From the NCBI RefSeq assembly GCF_013426915.1, contig NZ_AP023179.1:1240001-1304000 (forward strand): a DNA stretch of 64,000 nt, given 5' to 3'. Source of the DNA: Paraburkholderia sp. PGU19 (GTDB taxonomy: Bacteria > Pseudomonadota > Gammaproteobacteria > Burkholderiales > Burkholderiaceae). Positions within the stretch are counted from its first letter, which is position 1; every line of letters starts with the position of its first letter. The notes below the pieces were generated by a model, which was not told where the DNA came from, did not search any database, and saw only the letters and a list, made by a program, of their open reading frames with translations. Shown here in pieces: positions 1 to 10,934 of this stretch. The translations under genes were made by a program, and so were the position numbers.

Positions 1-598
<598 letters not shown>

Positions 599-1066
599 AT
601 GCGCGTCAGCGACATTCTCAAGCTCAAGGGCAACACCCTCTTTACCGTCACGCCCGATAGCCCGCTCAATGAAGCCGTCAACACGATGGCCGAGCACGAT
701 ATCGGCTCGCTCGTCGTGATGGAATACGGCGATCTCGTCGGCATGCTGACGTTCCGCGAGATCATTCTCGTGCTGAGCCGCAACGGCGGCAGCGTCGGCG
801 GCAGCACGATCCGCAAGATCATGGACGATCACCCGCTCACCTGCACGCCTGAGACGGACGTCAACGAAGTTCGCCGCATGATGCTCGAACATCACGTGCG
901 TTATCTGCCCGTCATGGAAAGCCGCAAGCTGATGGGCGTGATTTCGTTCTACGACGTCGCGAAGGCCGTCGTCGAAGAGCAGGGCTTCGAGAACCGGATG
1001 CTGAAGGCCTATATCCGCGACTGGCCTGCCGAAGACGAGCCGCAGCAGGAGCAGCCGTCGCGCTGA
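599..1066 (+). CDS. CBS-domain protein (tandem CBS pair)
   Basis: The 155-residue protein consists almost entirely of two CBS domains (about residues 8-60 and 75-130), including GSLVVMEYGDLVGMLTFRE and YLPVMESRKLMGVISFYD. Stand-alone CBS pairs usually sense adenine nucleotides or NAD(H), but the partner cannot be read from sequence. The ATG at 599 is preceded by CAGGAGA and matches the usual family N-terminus MRVSDILKLKG; an upstream in-frame extension has no family features. A strong terminator follows at 1153-1181, so this is probably a single-gene unit. Confidence 0.85.
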   Translation: MRVSDILKLKGNTLFTVTPDSPLNEAVNTMAEHDIGSLVVMEYGDLVGMLTFREIILVLSRNGGSVGGSTIRKIMDDHPLTCTPETDVNEVRRMMLEHHVRYLPVMESRKLMGVISFYDVAKAVVEEQGFENRMLKAYIRDWPAEDEPQQEQPSR

Positions 1067-1152
1067 GTCAGGCTCGGTGTCGGCCCTTGCCGGTTCAGTT
1101 TGCTGACGAAGCCTGCCGGCATGCCGCTGTCGCATGACTGAACTATCCTCGA

Positions 1153-1181
1153 AGCGCGCGCGATCAGCGTGCGCTTTTTTT
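1153..1181 (+). terminator. Intrinsic terminator after CBS gene
   Basis: A 9-bp stem (AGCGCGCGC / GCGTGCGCT, one G-T pair) with a GATCA loop is followed by TTTTTTT. It separates the CBS gene from the MFS-acyltransferase gene. Confidence 0.8.
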
Positions 1182-1245
1182 GTGTCCGCCAGTTCCGTAA
1201 AGCGGTTGTGAATCCGGGCAGAAACTGCCCAACATCCATCACTCC

Positions 1246-3183
1246 ATGAACGATCGTCCGTTGTCTACCGCCCAACAGCAAAGGCGTACCGTGCGTGAAC
1301 ACGGTTCGCAGTTCCGGCTGTTGCGCGAGCGCCGTTTCGCGCCGTTCTTCTGGACGCAGTTCCTCGGCGCGATGAACGACAACGTTTTCAAGATCGGCTT
1401 CACGTCGCTCGTCACGTATCAGGCTGCGCGCTTCTCAGGCGTCAATGCGGCTACCGCGGCCTTTCTGATTTCCGCGATCTTCATTCTGCCGTTTGTCCTG
1501 TTCTCGGCGACCTCCGGTCAGATCGCCGACAAGTACGACAAGGCGATGCTCACGCGCTTCGTCAAGACATTCGAGATCGGCGTGATGCTGGTGGGCGGCG
1601 CGGGATTCTGGCTGCACAACGCCGTGCTGCTGTATCTGTGCACGTTCCTGATGGGCGTCCATTCGACGGTGTTCGGCCCCGTCAAGTACGCGTACTTGCC
1701 ACAGCATCTGGACAAATCGGAGCTGGTCGGCGGCAACGGCATGGTCGAGATGGGCACCTTCGTCGCGATTCTGTTCGGCACGATCATGGGCGGCGCGGCG
1801 GCGGGCTCGGACGCGCACGGCGCGGCGATCCTCGCGTTCGGCTGCGTGGCGATTGCGCTGATTGGACGCGTCGCGTCGGGCTTCGTGCCGCCGTCGATGC
1901 CTTCTCAACCGGACTTGCGCATCAACTGGAATCCAATCAGCGAAACCTGGCGCAATCTGAAACTGGCGCGTCAAAACCGGACGGTGTTTCTGAGCCTGCT
2001 TGGCATTTCCTGGCTGTGGTTCGTTGGCGCGACGTTCCTGTCTTCGTTCTTCCGGTTCGCGAAGGACGTGCTGTCCGCCAATCCCGATGTCGTGACCGTG
2101 CTGCTCGCAACCTTTTCGATCGGTATCGGCACTGGGTCGCTGCTGTGCGAGCGGCTCTCGAAGAAACGCATCGAAATCGGGCTCGTGCCGCTCGGCTCGA
2201 TCGGCATCAGCGTGTTCGCGATCGACCTGTTCTTCGCGAGCCACGCGCTGACGGGCGTCACGCATCTGCTGACGGTCGGCGAATTCATGGCCTTGCCCGC
2301 ACACTGGCGCGTGCTTGCCGATCTGTTCCTGCTGGCGATGTTCGGCGGCTTCTACAGCGTGCCGCTCTACGCGCTGATCCAGAGCCGCAGCCAGCCGAGC
2401 CACCGCGCGCGGATCATCGCGGCGAACAATATCCTCAACTCGCTGTTCATGATCGTGTCGGCGTTGATGGCCGTCGCGCTGACGTCGGCGGGCGTGGGCA
2501 TTCCGGGCTTGTTTCTCGTGACCGCGCTGCTCAACGTGGTCGTCGCGATCTATATCTATTCGCTCGTGCCGGAGTTCCTTCTGCGCTTCGTCGCGTGGCT
2601 GATGGTGCACACGTTCTACCGGATGCGCCTGGTGCACGCGGAGCGCATTCCCGAAGAGGGCGCGGCCGTGCTGGTGTGCAATCACGTGAGTTATGTCGAC
2701 GCCATTGTCATCATGGCGGAAAGCCCCCGGCCGATCCGCTTTGTGATGGATCACCGGATTTTTCGTACGCCGCTTGTCGGCTGGCTCTTCAGACACGCCA
2801 AGGCGATTCCGATCGCACCGGCGCATGAAGACCCGGAAATGCTCAATCGTGCCCATGACGCCTGCGCGAAAGCGCTCGACGACGGCGATCTCGTCTGTAT
2901 TTTTCCCGAAGGCAAGCTGACACGAACGGGTGAGATGAATCCGTTCCGCCATGGCGTGGCGGAAATTCTGCGGCGCAAGGCCGTACCCGTCGTGCCGATG
3001 GCGTTGCGAGGGCTGTGGGGCAGCTTCTGGTCGCGCAGCACCGATGCGCGTTTCCCGCGGCCGCTCCAGAAGGGCGTGATGAGCCGTCTGACGCTGGCCG
3101 TCGGCGAGCCGCTCGAACCGGCCGACGCGACGCCGGAACGTCTGCAGCAGGTCGTCACCGAACTGCGCGGCGCGCGCAAGTGA
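1246..3183 (+). CDS. LplT-like MFS transporter fused to PlsC-type acyltransferase
   Basis: A 645-residue two-domain inner-membrane protein. About residues 30-450 form a multi-helix MFS domain resembling lysophospholipid transporter LplT ([18 protein letters not shown] near the start). About residues 465-640 form a PlsC/LPLAT acyltransferase with the [10 protein letters not shown]4D motif (H480, D485) and FPEGK at 553-557. By family, the transporter half flips lysophospholipids inward and the other half re-acylates them; E. coli splits this between LplT and Aas, and the AMP-ligase domain of Aas is absent here. The fusion is common in proteobacteria. It stands alone, upstream of aroC. Confidence 0.88.
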   Translation: MNDRPLSTAQQQRRTVREHGSQFRLLRERRFAPFFWTQFLGAMNDNVFKIGFTSLVTYQAARFSGVNAATAAFLISAIFILPFVLFSATSGQIADKYDKAMLTRFVKTFEIGVMLVGGAGFWLHNAVLLYLCTFLMGVHSTVFGPVKYAYLPQHLDKSELVGGNGMVEMGTFVAILFGTIMGGAAAGSDAHGAAILAFGCVAIALIGRVASGFVPPSMPSQPDLRINWNPISETWRNLKLARQNRTVFLSLLGISWLWFVGATFLSSFFRFAKDVLSANPDVVTVLLATFSIGIGTGSLLCERLSKKRIEIGLVPLGSIGISVFAIDLFFASHALTGVTHLLTVGEFMALPAHWRVLADLFLLAMFGGFYSVPLYALIQSRSQPSHRARIIAANNILNSLFMIVSALMAVALTSAGVGIPGLFLVTALLNVVVAIYIYSLVPEFLLRFVAWLMVHTFYRMRLVHAERIPEEGAAVLVCNHVSYVDAIVIMAESPRPIRFVMDHRIFRTPLVGWLFRHAKAIPIAPAHEDPEMLNRAHDACAKALDDGDLVCIFPEGKLTRTGEMNPFRHGVAEILRRKAVPVVPMALRGLWGSFWSRSTDARFPRPLQKGVMSRLTLAVGEPLEPADATPERLQQVVTELRGARK

Positions 3184-3325
3184 GGCTGCGCGCCTGAACC
3201 GTCTGGCGGAACGCGCGACGCTTCGTCCATTCGTCCTATTACCACCGGCCGGGCCGCTGCGCGCCACGCCAGTGCGGCCGGGCTGGCATAATGACGGTCT
3301 CCCCGCATTTCTTTGGACGACGCTC

Positions 3326-4426
3326 ATGTCCGGCAATACCCTCGGTACGCTCTTCACCGTCACGACCTTCGGCGAATCGCATGGCCCGGCCATCGGCTGT
3401 GTGATCGACGGCTGCCCGCCGGGCATGTCGCTCGTCGAAGCCGACATCCAGTTCGAACTCGACCGCCGCCGGCCCGGCACGTCACGTCATGTGACGCAGC
3501 GCCAGGAAGAAGACAAGGTCGAGATTCTCTCGGGTGTCTTCGAGGGCAAAACGACGGGCGCGCCCATCGCGCTGCTGATCCGCAACACGGACCAGCGCAG
3601 CAAGGACTACGGCAACATCGTCGAAACGTTCCGTCCCGGCCACGCCGACTACACCTACTGGCAGAAGTACGGCATTCGCGACCATCGTGGCGGCGGCCGT
3701 TCGTCGGCGCGCCTGACGGCGCCGACAGTGGCGGCGGGCGCCGTCGCGAAGAAGTGGCTGCGCGAGAAGTTCGGCGTGGAGATTCGCGGCTATATGGCGG
3801 CGCTCGGCGAGATCGACGTGCCGTTCGTCGACTGGCAATACGTGCGCGAAAATCCGTTCTTCGTGCCGAATGCCGATATCGTGCCGCAGCTCGAAACGTA
3901 TATGGATGAACTGCGCAAGGACGGCGATTCGATCGGCGCGCGCATCAACGTGGTCGCGTCGGGCGTGCCCGTCGGTCTGGGCGAACCGTTGTTCGACCGC
4001 CTCGACGCCGACATCGCGCACGCCATGATGGGCATCAACGCGGTGAAGGGCGTCGAGATCGGCGCGGGCTTCGAAAGCGTGCGGCAGCGCGGTTCCGTGC
4101 ATGGCGACGAACTGACGCCGGAAGGCTTCGTCGGCAATCATGCGGGCGGCGTACTCGGCGGCATTTCGACGGGACAGGACATCACCGTGTCGATCGCCAT
4201 CAAGCCGACGTCGAGCATCCGCACGCCGCGCCGTTCGATCGATAAAAACGGCCAGCCCGCCGTCGTCGAAACGTTTGGGCGACACGATCCGTGCGTCGGT
4301 ATTCGCGCGACGCCGATCGCCGAGGCGATGCTCGCGCTCGTGCTGATCGACCACGCGCTGCGGCACCGCGCGCAATGCGGCGACGTCACCGTCGATACGC
4401 CGAAGATCGCTGCCAGCGCGCCCTGA
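3326..4426 (+). CDS. aroC: Chorismate synthase
   Basis: The 366-residue protein has the full family length. It carries the chorismate synthase signatures [18 protein letters not shown] near the N-terminus, [14 protein letters not shown], and [20 protein letters not shown]. The enzyme converts 5-enolpyruvylshikimate-3-phosphate to chorismate, the last shikimate step, using reduced FMN without net redox change. The start at 3326 ([18 protein letters not shown]) is the family start; an in-frame ATG 54 bp upstream adds unconserved residues. Confidence 0.97.
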   Translation: MSGNTLGTLFTVTTFGESHGPAIGCVIDGCPPGMSLVEADIQFELDRRRPGTSRHVTQRQEEDKVEILSGVFEGKTTGAPIALLIRNTDQRSKDYGNIVETFRPGHADYTYWQKYGIRDHRGGGRSSARLTAPTVAAGAVAKKWLREKFGVEIRGYMAALGEIDVPFVDWQYVRENPFFVPNADIVPQLETYMDELRKDGDSIGARINVVASGVPVGLGEPLFDRLDADIAHAMMGINAVKGVEIGAGFESVRQRGSVHGDELTPEGFVGNHAGGVLGGISTGQDITVSIAIKPTSSIRTPRRSIDKNGQPAVVETFGRHDPCVGIRATPIAEAMLALVLIDHALRHRAQCGDVTVDTPKIAASAP

Positions 4427-4495
4427 CGTGCAACGCCATTCGGCGTAAGGTCGAAGCCATTCGGGAGTCGCCGGTTCCCCGACGGGGCGGTCAAC

Positions 4496-5959
4496 ATGAA
4501 CACTATCGATTCCACCGCCGCCGATCCGCTCGCGCCGCTGCGTGCGCGCACGGCTTTGCCCGACGCCGTCGCAACCGACTGGCTCGTGCTCGGTAACGCG
4601 CTCCTCGAACGCGCGAATGGCGACAAGGCGCTGCTGCGCGAAGCGGTCGATGCGCTGATGCGGGCGCATCGGCTGGATGCGAATTGCGACGCCAGGCTGT
4701 TGCACGGCATCGCGCAGACGGCCTTCATCCTGCGCGACTGGGCGCTCATCGAATCTTCCACTGCACTTTTGCTGGCGCGCGATGCCAGCGACGCGAACGC
4801 GCTCGTCTGGCGCGCGGCCGCCGTCCAGGAGCGCGACGATTTCACCGAAGCGCAGCGCTTGCTGCACGAAGCGGCGCGCGCGGCGCCCGGCAATCACATC
4901 GTCTTGCACAAACTCGCGTTGTGTATCAAGGAACAGGGCCGCTTCGGCGAAGCGGAAGCGCTGCTACGCCGCGTGCTGGAACTGACGCCGGACAACGCGC
5001 ACGCGCTTTTCGATCTGTCGGAACTGGAAGTGCGCGCGGGGCGTTACGCGCAAGGCTGGCTCGACTACGAAGCGCGCGTCGCGTTCGCGCACGATTCGAA
5101 CGCCGCGCGGGCTGCGCTCGCCGCCATCAGTCCGAACTGGCGCGGCGAGTCGCTGGCGGGGAAGACGCTCGTCGTCTATGGCGAGCAGGGAAACGGCGAC
5201 TGCCTGTGGTCGGTGCGTTTTCTGCCGCTGCTCGCCGAGCGCGCGCAACGTGAAGGAGGCCGCGTGATTTTGGGTTACGCGGGGCCGATGCAGCATCTGT
5301 TCGAACGCATGCTGCCGGATGGCATCAAGATCGAAACGAGCCTCGACACCAAGCCCGATTATCACTGCGGGTTGATGAGCCTGCCGCTGCGTTTGGGCAT
5401 CAACGATCCGTCGGTGTGGGGGCGGCCGTATCTGAGCGCCGATCCCGCGCGTGCCGGCGTATGGCGCGAGCGCCTCGCTGCCGCTACGGTGGCGGGGAAT
5501 CGCAAGGTCGGCCTTGTCTGGAACGGCAACCCCGATCACATCCGCGACAGGCGGCGCTCGGTGCCGGCTCATGAGATCGCGCGGATTCTGGATGTGCCTG
5601 GTGTGACGTTCTTCGCGATTTCGCCGGGGCGCGAGCAGACGGTCGGACAGTGGCGCACGCAAGGCGTCGAGATCGTCGACTTGACGCCGCAGTTCACGGC
5701 CGGTTTCGACGACGTGGCCGCGCTGCTCGTCAATCTCGATGCGCTCGTTACTATCGACAGCGGTCCTGCGCATCTGGCGGGCGCGCTCGGCGTGCCGACG
5801 TGGCTAATGCTCGATCACGTGTCCGCCTGGTTCTGGGGCGAAGAGACGGAGCGTACGCCGTGGTATCAGACAATCGAGCTGTTTCGTCAGCCGTCTGCTG
5901 GCGCGTGGGCGGCCGTGCTCGAACGCGTGCGTGCCCGGCTTGAAGCGCTGGCGGCGTGA
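4496..5959 (+). CDS. TPR-repeat protein with glycosyltransferase-like C-terminus
   Basis: The 487-residue protein has helical TPR-like repeats over about residues 20-200 (ALLRRVLELTPDNAHALFDL is one unit). Its C-terminal half resembles family 9/41-type glycosyltransferase folds, with GLVWNGNP and LVTIDSGPAHLAGALGVP, the second being the nucleotide-sugar-binding loop of ADP-heptose-transferase-like proteins. No signal peptide is seen, so it is probably cytoplasmic. The substrate is unknown. It follows aroC by 69 bp and ends before a bidirectional terminator. Confidence 0.75.
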   Translation: MNTIDSTAADPLAPLRARTALPDAVATDWLVLGNALLERANGDKALLREAVDALMRAHRLDANCDARLLHGIAQTAFILRDWALIESSTALLLARDASDANALVWRAAAVQERDDFTEAQRLLHEAARAAPGNHIVLHKLALCIKEQGRFGEAEALLRRVLELTPDNAHALFDLSELEVRAGRYAQGWLDYEARVAFAHDSNAARAALAAISPNWRGESLAGKTLVVYGEQGNGDCLWSVRFLPLLAERAQREGGRVILGYAGPMQHLFERMLPDGIKIETSLDTKPDYHCGLMSLPLRLGINDPSVWGRPYLSADPARAGVWRERLAAATVAGNRKVGLVWNGNPDHIRDRRRSVPAHEIARILDVPGVTFFAISPGREQTVGQWRTQGVEIVDLTPQFTAGFDDVAALLVNLDALVTIDSGPAHLAGALGVPTWLMLDHVSAWFWGEETERTPWYQTIELFRQPSAGAWAAVLERVRARLEALAA

Positions 5960-5983
5960 GCTGGAAAATTACCGCAACGTCAT

Positions 5984-6020
5984 GCAAAAACGCCGCTCAT
6001 CGAGCGGCGTTCTGCTTTTC
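5984..6020. terminator. Bidirectional terminator between convergent genes
   Basis: A 9-bp perfect stem (AACGCCGCT / AGCGGCGTT, loop CATCG) is flanked by an A-run on the left and CTGCTTTTC on the right. It can therefore serve both the TPR gene (plus) and the ETF-QO gene (minus). Confidence 0.8.
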
Positions 6021-6037
6021 GGGCGACGCGGTTTGCG

Positions 6038-7711
6038 TCACATATTCGGATAATTCGGACCGCCGCCGCCTTCGGGCGTCACCCACACGATGTTCTGCGT
6101 CGGGTCCTTGATATCGCAGGTCTTGCAGTGGACGCAGTTTTGCGCGTTGATGACGAGGCGCTCGCTGCCGTCGTCGTTCTTCACGAACTCATAGACGGCG
6201 GCGGGGCAGTAACGGCTTTCAGGGCCTGCATAGGTTTGCAGGTTGACCTTCACCGGCACCGTCGGGTCCTTGAGCGTCAAATGCGCAGGCTGATTCTCTT
6301 CGTGATTCGTGTTCGAGATGAACACCGACGAGAGGCGGTCGAACGTGAGCTTGCCATCCGGCTTCGGATACTCGATTGGCTTGCATTGCGATGCCGGCTT
6401 CAGCATCTCGTGATCCCAATGCTGGTGGTGTAGCGTCCACGGCACATTGCCGCCCAGCAGCTTCTGTTCGATGCCGACCATCAGCGTGCCGAGATACAGG
6501 CCCTTGCTCATCCACTGCTTGAAGTTGCGTGCGCGATAGAGTTCGGTGTGCAGCCACGAAGTCTTGAACGACTCGGGATACGCGACCAGTTCGTCGCTAT
6601 GGCGGCCTGCCTGCACGGCGTCGAACGCGGCGTCGGCGGCGAGCATGCCTGTCTTGATTGCCGCGTGCGAACCCTTGATCCGCGACGCGTTCAGGAAGCC
6701 TGCATCGTCGCCCACGAGGGCACCGCCCGGGAAAGCGAGCTTCGGCAGTGACAGGAGGCCGCCCGCCGTGATCGCCCGCGCGCCGTACGACACGCGCTTG
6801 CCACCTTCAAGGAACGCGCGAATCGACGGATGCGTCTTGTACCGCTGGAACTCCTCGAACGGCGACAGATACGGATTCGAATAACCCAGGCCGACGACAA
6901 AGCCCACCATCACCTGGTTATTGTCGATGTGATAGAGGAACGAGCCGCCGTAAGTCTGCGTATCGAGCGGCCAGCCGGCCGTGTGGATCACCAGACCCGG
7001 CTTGTGCTTCGCCGGATCGATTTCCCACAGTTCCTTGATGCCGATGCCGTAGACCTGCGGGTCGGCGCCGTCGCGCAGCTTGAATTTGTCCGACAGTTGC
7101 CGTCCGAGATGCCCACGCGCGCCTTCGCAGAACAGCGTGTATTTCGCGTGCAGTTCCATGCCGAGCTGGAAGTTTTCGGTCGGCTCGCCGTCCTTGCCGA
7201 TGCCGAGATTGCCCGTCGCGACGCCTTTGACCGAGCCATCATCGTTATAAAGCACTTCAGCGGCAGCAAAACCCGGAAAAATCTCGACGCCCGCCGCTTC
7301 AGCCTGCTGGCCCAGCCAGCGCGTGACGTTCGCAAGACTGATCACATAGTTGCCGTGATTCTTGAAATTGTCCGGAAGCGCCCAGTTCGGCACCGATTTC
7401 GCGCCCGTTTCCGAGAGAAACAAAAATCGGTCTTCCGTCACTTCGACGTCCAGCGGCGCGCCTTTTTCCTTCCAGTCCGGAATCAGTTCGTTCAGCGCAC
7501 GGGGGTCCATCACGGCGCCCGAGAGGATATGCGCCCCAATTTCCGAGCCTTTTTCGAGCACGCAGACGCCAATCTCGACGCCTTTTTCCGCCGCGCGCTG
7601 CTTCAGGCGAATGGCCGCCGACAGGCCCGCCGGGCCGCCGCCGACGATCACCACGTCATATTCCATCGACTCGCGCGGGCCATATTGCTCGATCAGACTT
7701 GCGGGGGTCAT
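6038..7711 (-). CDS. Electron transfer flavoprotein-ubiquinone oxidoreductase
   Basis: The 557-residue protein matches ETF-QO length. It starts with an FAD-binding Rossmann motif (VVIVGGGPAGLSAAIRL, about residues 20-36). The C-terminus has the [4Fe-4S] cysteines (RYCPAAVYEF, then CVHCKTCDIKDPTQNI) and ends GGGGPNYPNM. By family it passes electrons from ETF, reduced by acyl-CoA dehydrogenases, to membrane ubiquinone. It is divergent from the SDR gene; the CoA-metabolism genes that follow suggest a fatty/organic acid oxidation neighbourhood. Confidence 0.95.
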   Translation of the reverse strand: MTPASLIEQYGPRESMEYDVVIVGGGPAGLSAAIRLKQRAAEKGVEIGVCVLEKGSEIGAHILSGAVMDPRALNELIPDWKEKGAPLDVEVTEDRFLFLSETGAKSVPNWALPDNFKNHGNYVISLANVTRWLGQQAEAAGVEIFPGFAAAEVLYNDDGSVKGVATGNLGIGKDGEPTENFQLGMELHAKYTLFCEGARGHLGRQLSDKFKLRDGADPQVYGIGIKELWEIDPAKHKPGLVIHTAGWPLDTQTYGGSFLYHIDNNQVMVGFVVGLGYSNPYLSPFEEFQRYKTHPSIRAFLEGGKRVSYGARAITAGGLLSLPKLAFPGGALVGDDAGFLNASRIKGSHAAIKTGMLAADAAFDAVQAGRHSDELVAYPESFKTSWLHTELYRARNFKQWMSKGLYLGTLMVGIEQKLLGGNVPWTLHHQHWDHEMLKPASQCKPIEYPKPDGKLTFDRLSSVFISNTNHEENQPAHLTLKDPTVPVKVNLQTYAGPESRYCPAAVYEFVKNDDGSERLVINAQNCVHCKTCDIKDPTQNIVWVTPEGGGGPNYPNM

Positions 7712-7899
7712 TGATGCTCCTCTTACCGTTAGAATGCTTTTTTCGGGATCGTATTGTCAGCGAACGATCCCTGCGCTGCAACACAATGAGACAAGATTAG
7801 CACGATCGTTCTATTATTGTGAACTGGGATTAACGCCATGCTCTGCGCAACGCGCGGGCTTGTCATCCCCGTCACATCCACGTTCCAAGGAAAACGACA

Positions 7900-8676
7900 A
7901 TGGGCCGTTCGATCAATCTGGAAGGCAAGGTGGCGCTGATTACGGGCGCGTCGAGTGGACTCGGCAAGCGGTTTGCCATGGTGCTGTCGCAAGCGGGCGC
8001 CAAGGTCGTGCTGGCAAGCCGACGAATCGAACGCCTGAAGGAATTGCGCGCCGAGATCGAGGCGTCGGGCGGCGCGGCGCACGTCGTTTCGCTCGATGTG
8101 ACCGATTATCAGAGCATCAAGTCGGCTGTTGCGCACGCCGAGACCGAGGCGGGCACGATCGATATCCTCGTCAACAACTCGGGCGTCTCGACGACGCAAA
8201 AGTTGACGGAAGTGACGCCCGCCGACTTCGAATACGTGTTCGACACGAACACGCGCGGCGCCTTCTTCGTCGCGCAGGAAGTGGCCAAGCGGATGATCAT
8301 GCGCTGCGGCGCCAATAACAAGCCGTCGTACCGGATCATCAATATTGCTTCGGTGGCGGGCTTGCGGGTGCTGCCGCAAATCGGGCTCTACTCGATGAGC
8401 AAGGCCGCCGTCGTGCACATGACGAAGGCGATGGCGCAGGAGTGGGGCCGGCACGGCATCAATGTGAACGCGATCTGCCCCGGTTACATCGATACAGAGA
8501 TCAATCATCATCACTGGTCGACCGATCAGGGGCAGAAGCTGATTTCGATGCTGCCGCGGCACCGCGTCGGCAAACCGGAAGATCTCGATGGGCTGTTGCT
8601 GCTGCTCGCCGCCGACGAATCGCAGTTCATCAACGGCTCGGTGATCGCCGCCGACGACGGCTTCGGCCTGTCCTGA
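7900..8676 (+). CDS. SDR-family oxidoreductase
   Basis: The 258-residue classical short-chain dehydrogenase has the cofactor motif TGASSGLGKR near residue 16, NNSG around residue 91, and the catalytic SMSK context (Y-S-M-S-K). The charged residues after strand 2 (ASRRIERL) favour NADP(H). The substrate cannot be read; its position next to ETF-QO and a thioesterase suggests 3-hydroxyacyl or related substrates (inference). AAGGAAAA precedes the ATG. Confidence 0.85.
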   Translation: MGRSINLEGKVALITGASSGLGKRFAMVLSQAGAKVVLASRRIERLKELRAEIEASGGAAHVVSLDVTDYQSIKSAVAHAETEAGTIDILVNNSGVSTTQKLTEVTPADFEYVFDTNTRGAFFVAQEVAKRMIMRCGANNKPSYRIINIASVAGLRVLPQIGLYSMSKAAVVHMTKAMAQEWGRHGINVNAICPGYIDTEINHHHWSTDQGQKLISMLPRHRVGKPEDLDGLLLLLAADESQFINGSVIAADDGFGLS

Positions 8677-8882
8677 CGGGCGCGGCCCCGTTGAACACCA
8701 CGCGTTTCGTGACGCTCAGAGCAGAAAAACGCGAAACGCGCGATTATTGACACCCTTGTGCAACGTCTGCGTCGCGCGGCGCGTTGCGCAATCCAATCTG
8801 GCCGCCGCGCTTTGCAGTGCGGCCAAAGCCGAGTTCGGCCCAGCCGTTGCGTTTTCCCGATTCAAACCGTAGAAGAAGTGCA

Positions 8883-9311
8883 ATGAGCGATTACCACCCC
8901 GTTTTTGAGATGTCGATGCCGATCCGCTGGGGCGACATGGACGCGTTCGGCCATGTGAACAACACGGTCTATTTCCGGTACATGGAGCAGGTGCGGATTT
9001 CCTGGTTCGAGCAGCTTGGCATCGCCGGCGGCAATGGCGAAGGGCAGGGGCCCGTGATCGTCAATGCATCGATGGAATTTCTGAAGCAGTTGCACTATCC
9101 CGGCGACGTGATTGGCCGCATGACGGTCGGCGTGCCGGGGCGCAGCAGCTTCGATACGGGCTTCGAGCTATATCGCGCTGACGATCCTGACACGCTGTAT
9201 GCGCGCGGCAACGCGAAGTGCGTGTGGATCGACTACGCGGCGGGCAAGTCGGTGCCGATTCCCGATCTGCTGCGCTCGACCATCGAAAACGCTCATCTCG
9301 TGAAGGCCTGA
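8883..9311 (+). CDS. Acyl-CoA thioesterase, hotdog (4HBT) family
   Basis: The 142-residue protein starts MSDYHPVFEM and carries the hotdog motif RWGDMDAFGHVNNTVYFRYME (Asp plus GHVNN), typical of YbgC/FadM-like thioesterases. It probably hydrolyses acyl-CoA to free acid and CoA in the cytoplasm. The ATG at 8883 is preceded by AGAAGAAGTGCA; the in-frame upstream extension is low-complexity and not family-like. It lies about 200 bp downstream of the SDR gene. Confidence 0.85.
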   Translation: MSDYHPVFEMSMPIRWGDMDAFGHVNNTVYFRYMEQVRISWFEQLGIAGGNGEGQGPVIVNASMEFLKQLHYPGDVIGRMTVGVPGRSSFDTGFELYRADDPDTLYARGNAKCVWIDYAAGKSVPIPDLLRSTIENAHLVKA

Positions 9312-9371
9312 GCGTCATCCTCGCGCGCCGGCTGTCACGGCCGGCGCCGCTCCCCGCTTCGCAAGCGGAAG

Positions 9372-9917
9372 TCAGTTTCCGAGCAGGCGCTGCAACAGTT
9401 CAGTCGCGTTGCCCGTGTCATATTTGCGCATCAGCCGCGCGCGATAGACGTCGACGGTGCGCGAACTGATGTCGAGAATCCGACCGATCTGCTTGCTCGT
9501 TTTCCCCGTCACCAGTTGCGCGGCGATTTCTCGCTCGCGCGGCGTCAGTTCGACGGCGACGCGCCGCGTCGCGCTCAGATCCTCGAAAGTCCAGACGCCG
9601 GCCGCGTGCGGCATCGCGCGGTCGAGCGAGCGGCCCGTCACATGGCACCAGAAAAGCTCGCCGTTGGCGCGCTTCATGATGCGGTCGTCGGCGTAGCTGC
9701 CTTGCGCCGTCATGATGGGCGGAATGCGTTCGCCGATGCGCTCGAACTCGTCTGGCGACGGATACAGTACCGCGAACGATTGCCCCAGCAACGACTCGCG
9801 CGAGCGGCCGAAGATCGCGGCGAGCTGGTCGTTGCAGTCTTCGATGATCCGTTCGCGCGACAGCACGAGACCGATCGGCGCGAGATGAAAAGCGGTTTGG
9901 TAATCCAGTTCGGGCAT
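9372..9917 (-). CDS. PAS-LuxR (FixJ-like output) transcriptional regulator
   Basis: The 181-residue protein has an N-terminal PAS domain (about residues 5-110: FHLAPIGLVLSRERIIEDCN, AIFGRSRESLLGQSF) and a C-terminal LuxR/GerE HTH (ELTPREREIAAQLVTGKTSK, then IGRILDISSRTVDVYRARL). It has no receiver domain or kinase. The start at 9917 (MPELDYQTAF) is chosen because conservation begins there; the frame can extend upstream with unlike sequence. It is divergent from scoAB and is a candidate regulator of it (inference). Confidence 0.85.
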   Translation of the reverse strand: MPELDYQTAFHLAPIGLVLSRERIIEDCNDQLAAIFGRSRESLLGQSFAVLYPSPDEFERIGERIPPIMTAQGSYADDRIMKRANGELFWCHVTGRSLDRAMPHAAGVWTFEDLSATRRVAVELTPREREIAAQLVTGKTSKQIGRILDISSRTVDVYRARLMRKYDTGNATELLQRLLGN

Positions 9918-10229
9918 GAAATCAGCGAAGGGTGCGGTACGAATACTTATGTATTTTTGCGTATTGTGCCGCAAGGCCGCCGCATCGTACCCTTTCGGCA
10001 CATCACAAGATGCGCGGTTGGCGTGCATGAGCACCGGTTTGCAATGTTTTGCGCAAGTCACGCCACCCGTCGCCGCAGATGACTAGAATGGCGTTTCGGG
10101 CCAGGCCCGCAGCGCCCCGGCAACTGGTTCGGCGTCGCGAAAGCGCGCAGGAACACGCAGCCAGTCGATATAAGAACGGCGTCGCATCGATCCGGATTTC
10201 GGGTATCCAATCAAGGAAGGGACACACTG
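9918..10229. promoter_or_regulatory. Regulatory region between PAS-LuxR gene and scoAB
   Basis: This 312-bp divergent intergenic region has an AT-rich core near 9945-9970 containing the short inverted repeat TACTTATGTA, close to the regulator start. The scoA Shine-Dalgarno (AAGGAAGGGACACACTG) is at its right end. No protein-coding evidence is seen. Confidence 0.4.
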
Positions 10230-10934
10230 ATGAACAAAGTCTACGCAAGCGCGGCGTCCGCGCTCGAAGGCATCGTCAAGGACGGCCAGACATTCGCTGT
10301 CGGCGGCTTTGGGCTGTGCGGCATTCCTGAAGCGCTGATCGCCGCCCTGCGCGATTCGGGCGTCAAGGGCATCACCTGCATCAGCAACAACGCGGGCGTC
10401 GATGGCTTCGGCCTCGGTTTGCTGCTGGAAACGCGCCAGATCAAGAAAATGATCTCGTCGTATGTGGGCGAGAACAAGGAATTCGAGCGCCAGTACCTGG
10501 CGGGCGAACTCGAGCTGGAATTCACGCCGCAAGGCACGCTCGCCGAAAAGCTGCGCGCGGGCGGCTCGGGCATTCCGGCTTTCTTCACGAACACGGGCTA
10601 CGGCACGATCATCGCGGACGGCAAGGAAACGCGCCAGTTCGGCGAGAACCACTACGTGCTCGAACATTCGCTGACGGCCGACGTCGCGCTCGTCAAGGCA
10701 TGGAAGGCCGACAAGTCGGGCAACCTGATCTACCGTCGCACCGCGCGCAACTTCAACCCGATGTGCGCGATGGCCGGCAAGATTACGGTCGTGGAAGTCG
10801 AAGAGATCGTCGAGACGGGTGAACTCGATCCAGACGCGATCCACACGCCGGGCATTTTCGTGCAGCGTATCGTGCTGAACGCGAACCCCGAAAAACGTAT
10901 CGAACAACGCATCGTCCGCGCGAAAGGAGAATGA
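10230..10934 (+). CDS. scoA: 3-oxoacid (succinyl-CoA:acetoacetate) CoA-transferase subunit A
   Basis: The 234-residue alpha subunit contains the CoA-transferase family I glycine-rich motif [14 protein letters not shown] and [20 protein letters not shown]. It activates acetoacetate or a related 3-oxoacid by CoA transfer from succinyl-CoA. It overlaps scoB by four bases (ATGA), indicating translational coupling of the two subunits. Confidence 0.93.
   Translation: MNKVYASAASALEGIVKDGQTFAVGGFGLCGIPEALIAALRDSGVKGITCISNNAGVDGFGLGLLLETRQIKKMISSYVGENKEFERQYLAGELELEFTPQGTLAEKLRAGGSGIPAFFTNTGYGTIIADGKETRQFGENHYVLEHSLTADVALVKAWKADKSGNLIYRRTARNFNPMCAMAGKITVVEVEEIVETGELDPDAIHTPGIFVQRIVLNANPEKRIEQRIVRAKGE

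Noticed and set aside
1435..3480. Long minus-strand open frame opposite the MFS-acyltransferase and aroC start
   Set aside because: Arg/His/Asp-rich composition typical of an antisense shadow in GC-rich DNA; the plus strand holds two clear genes.
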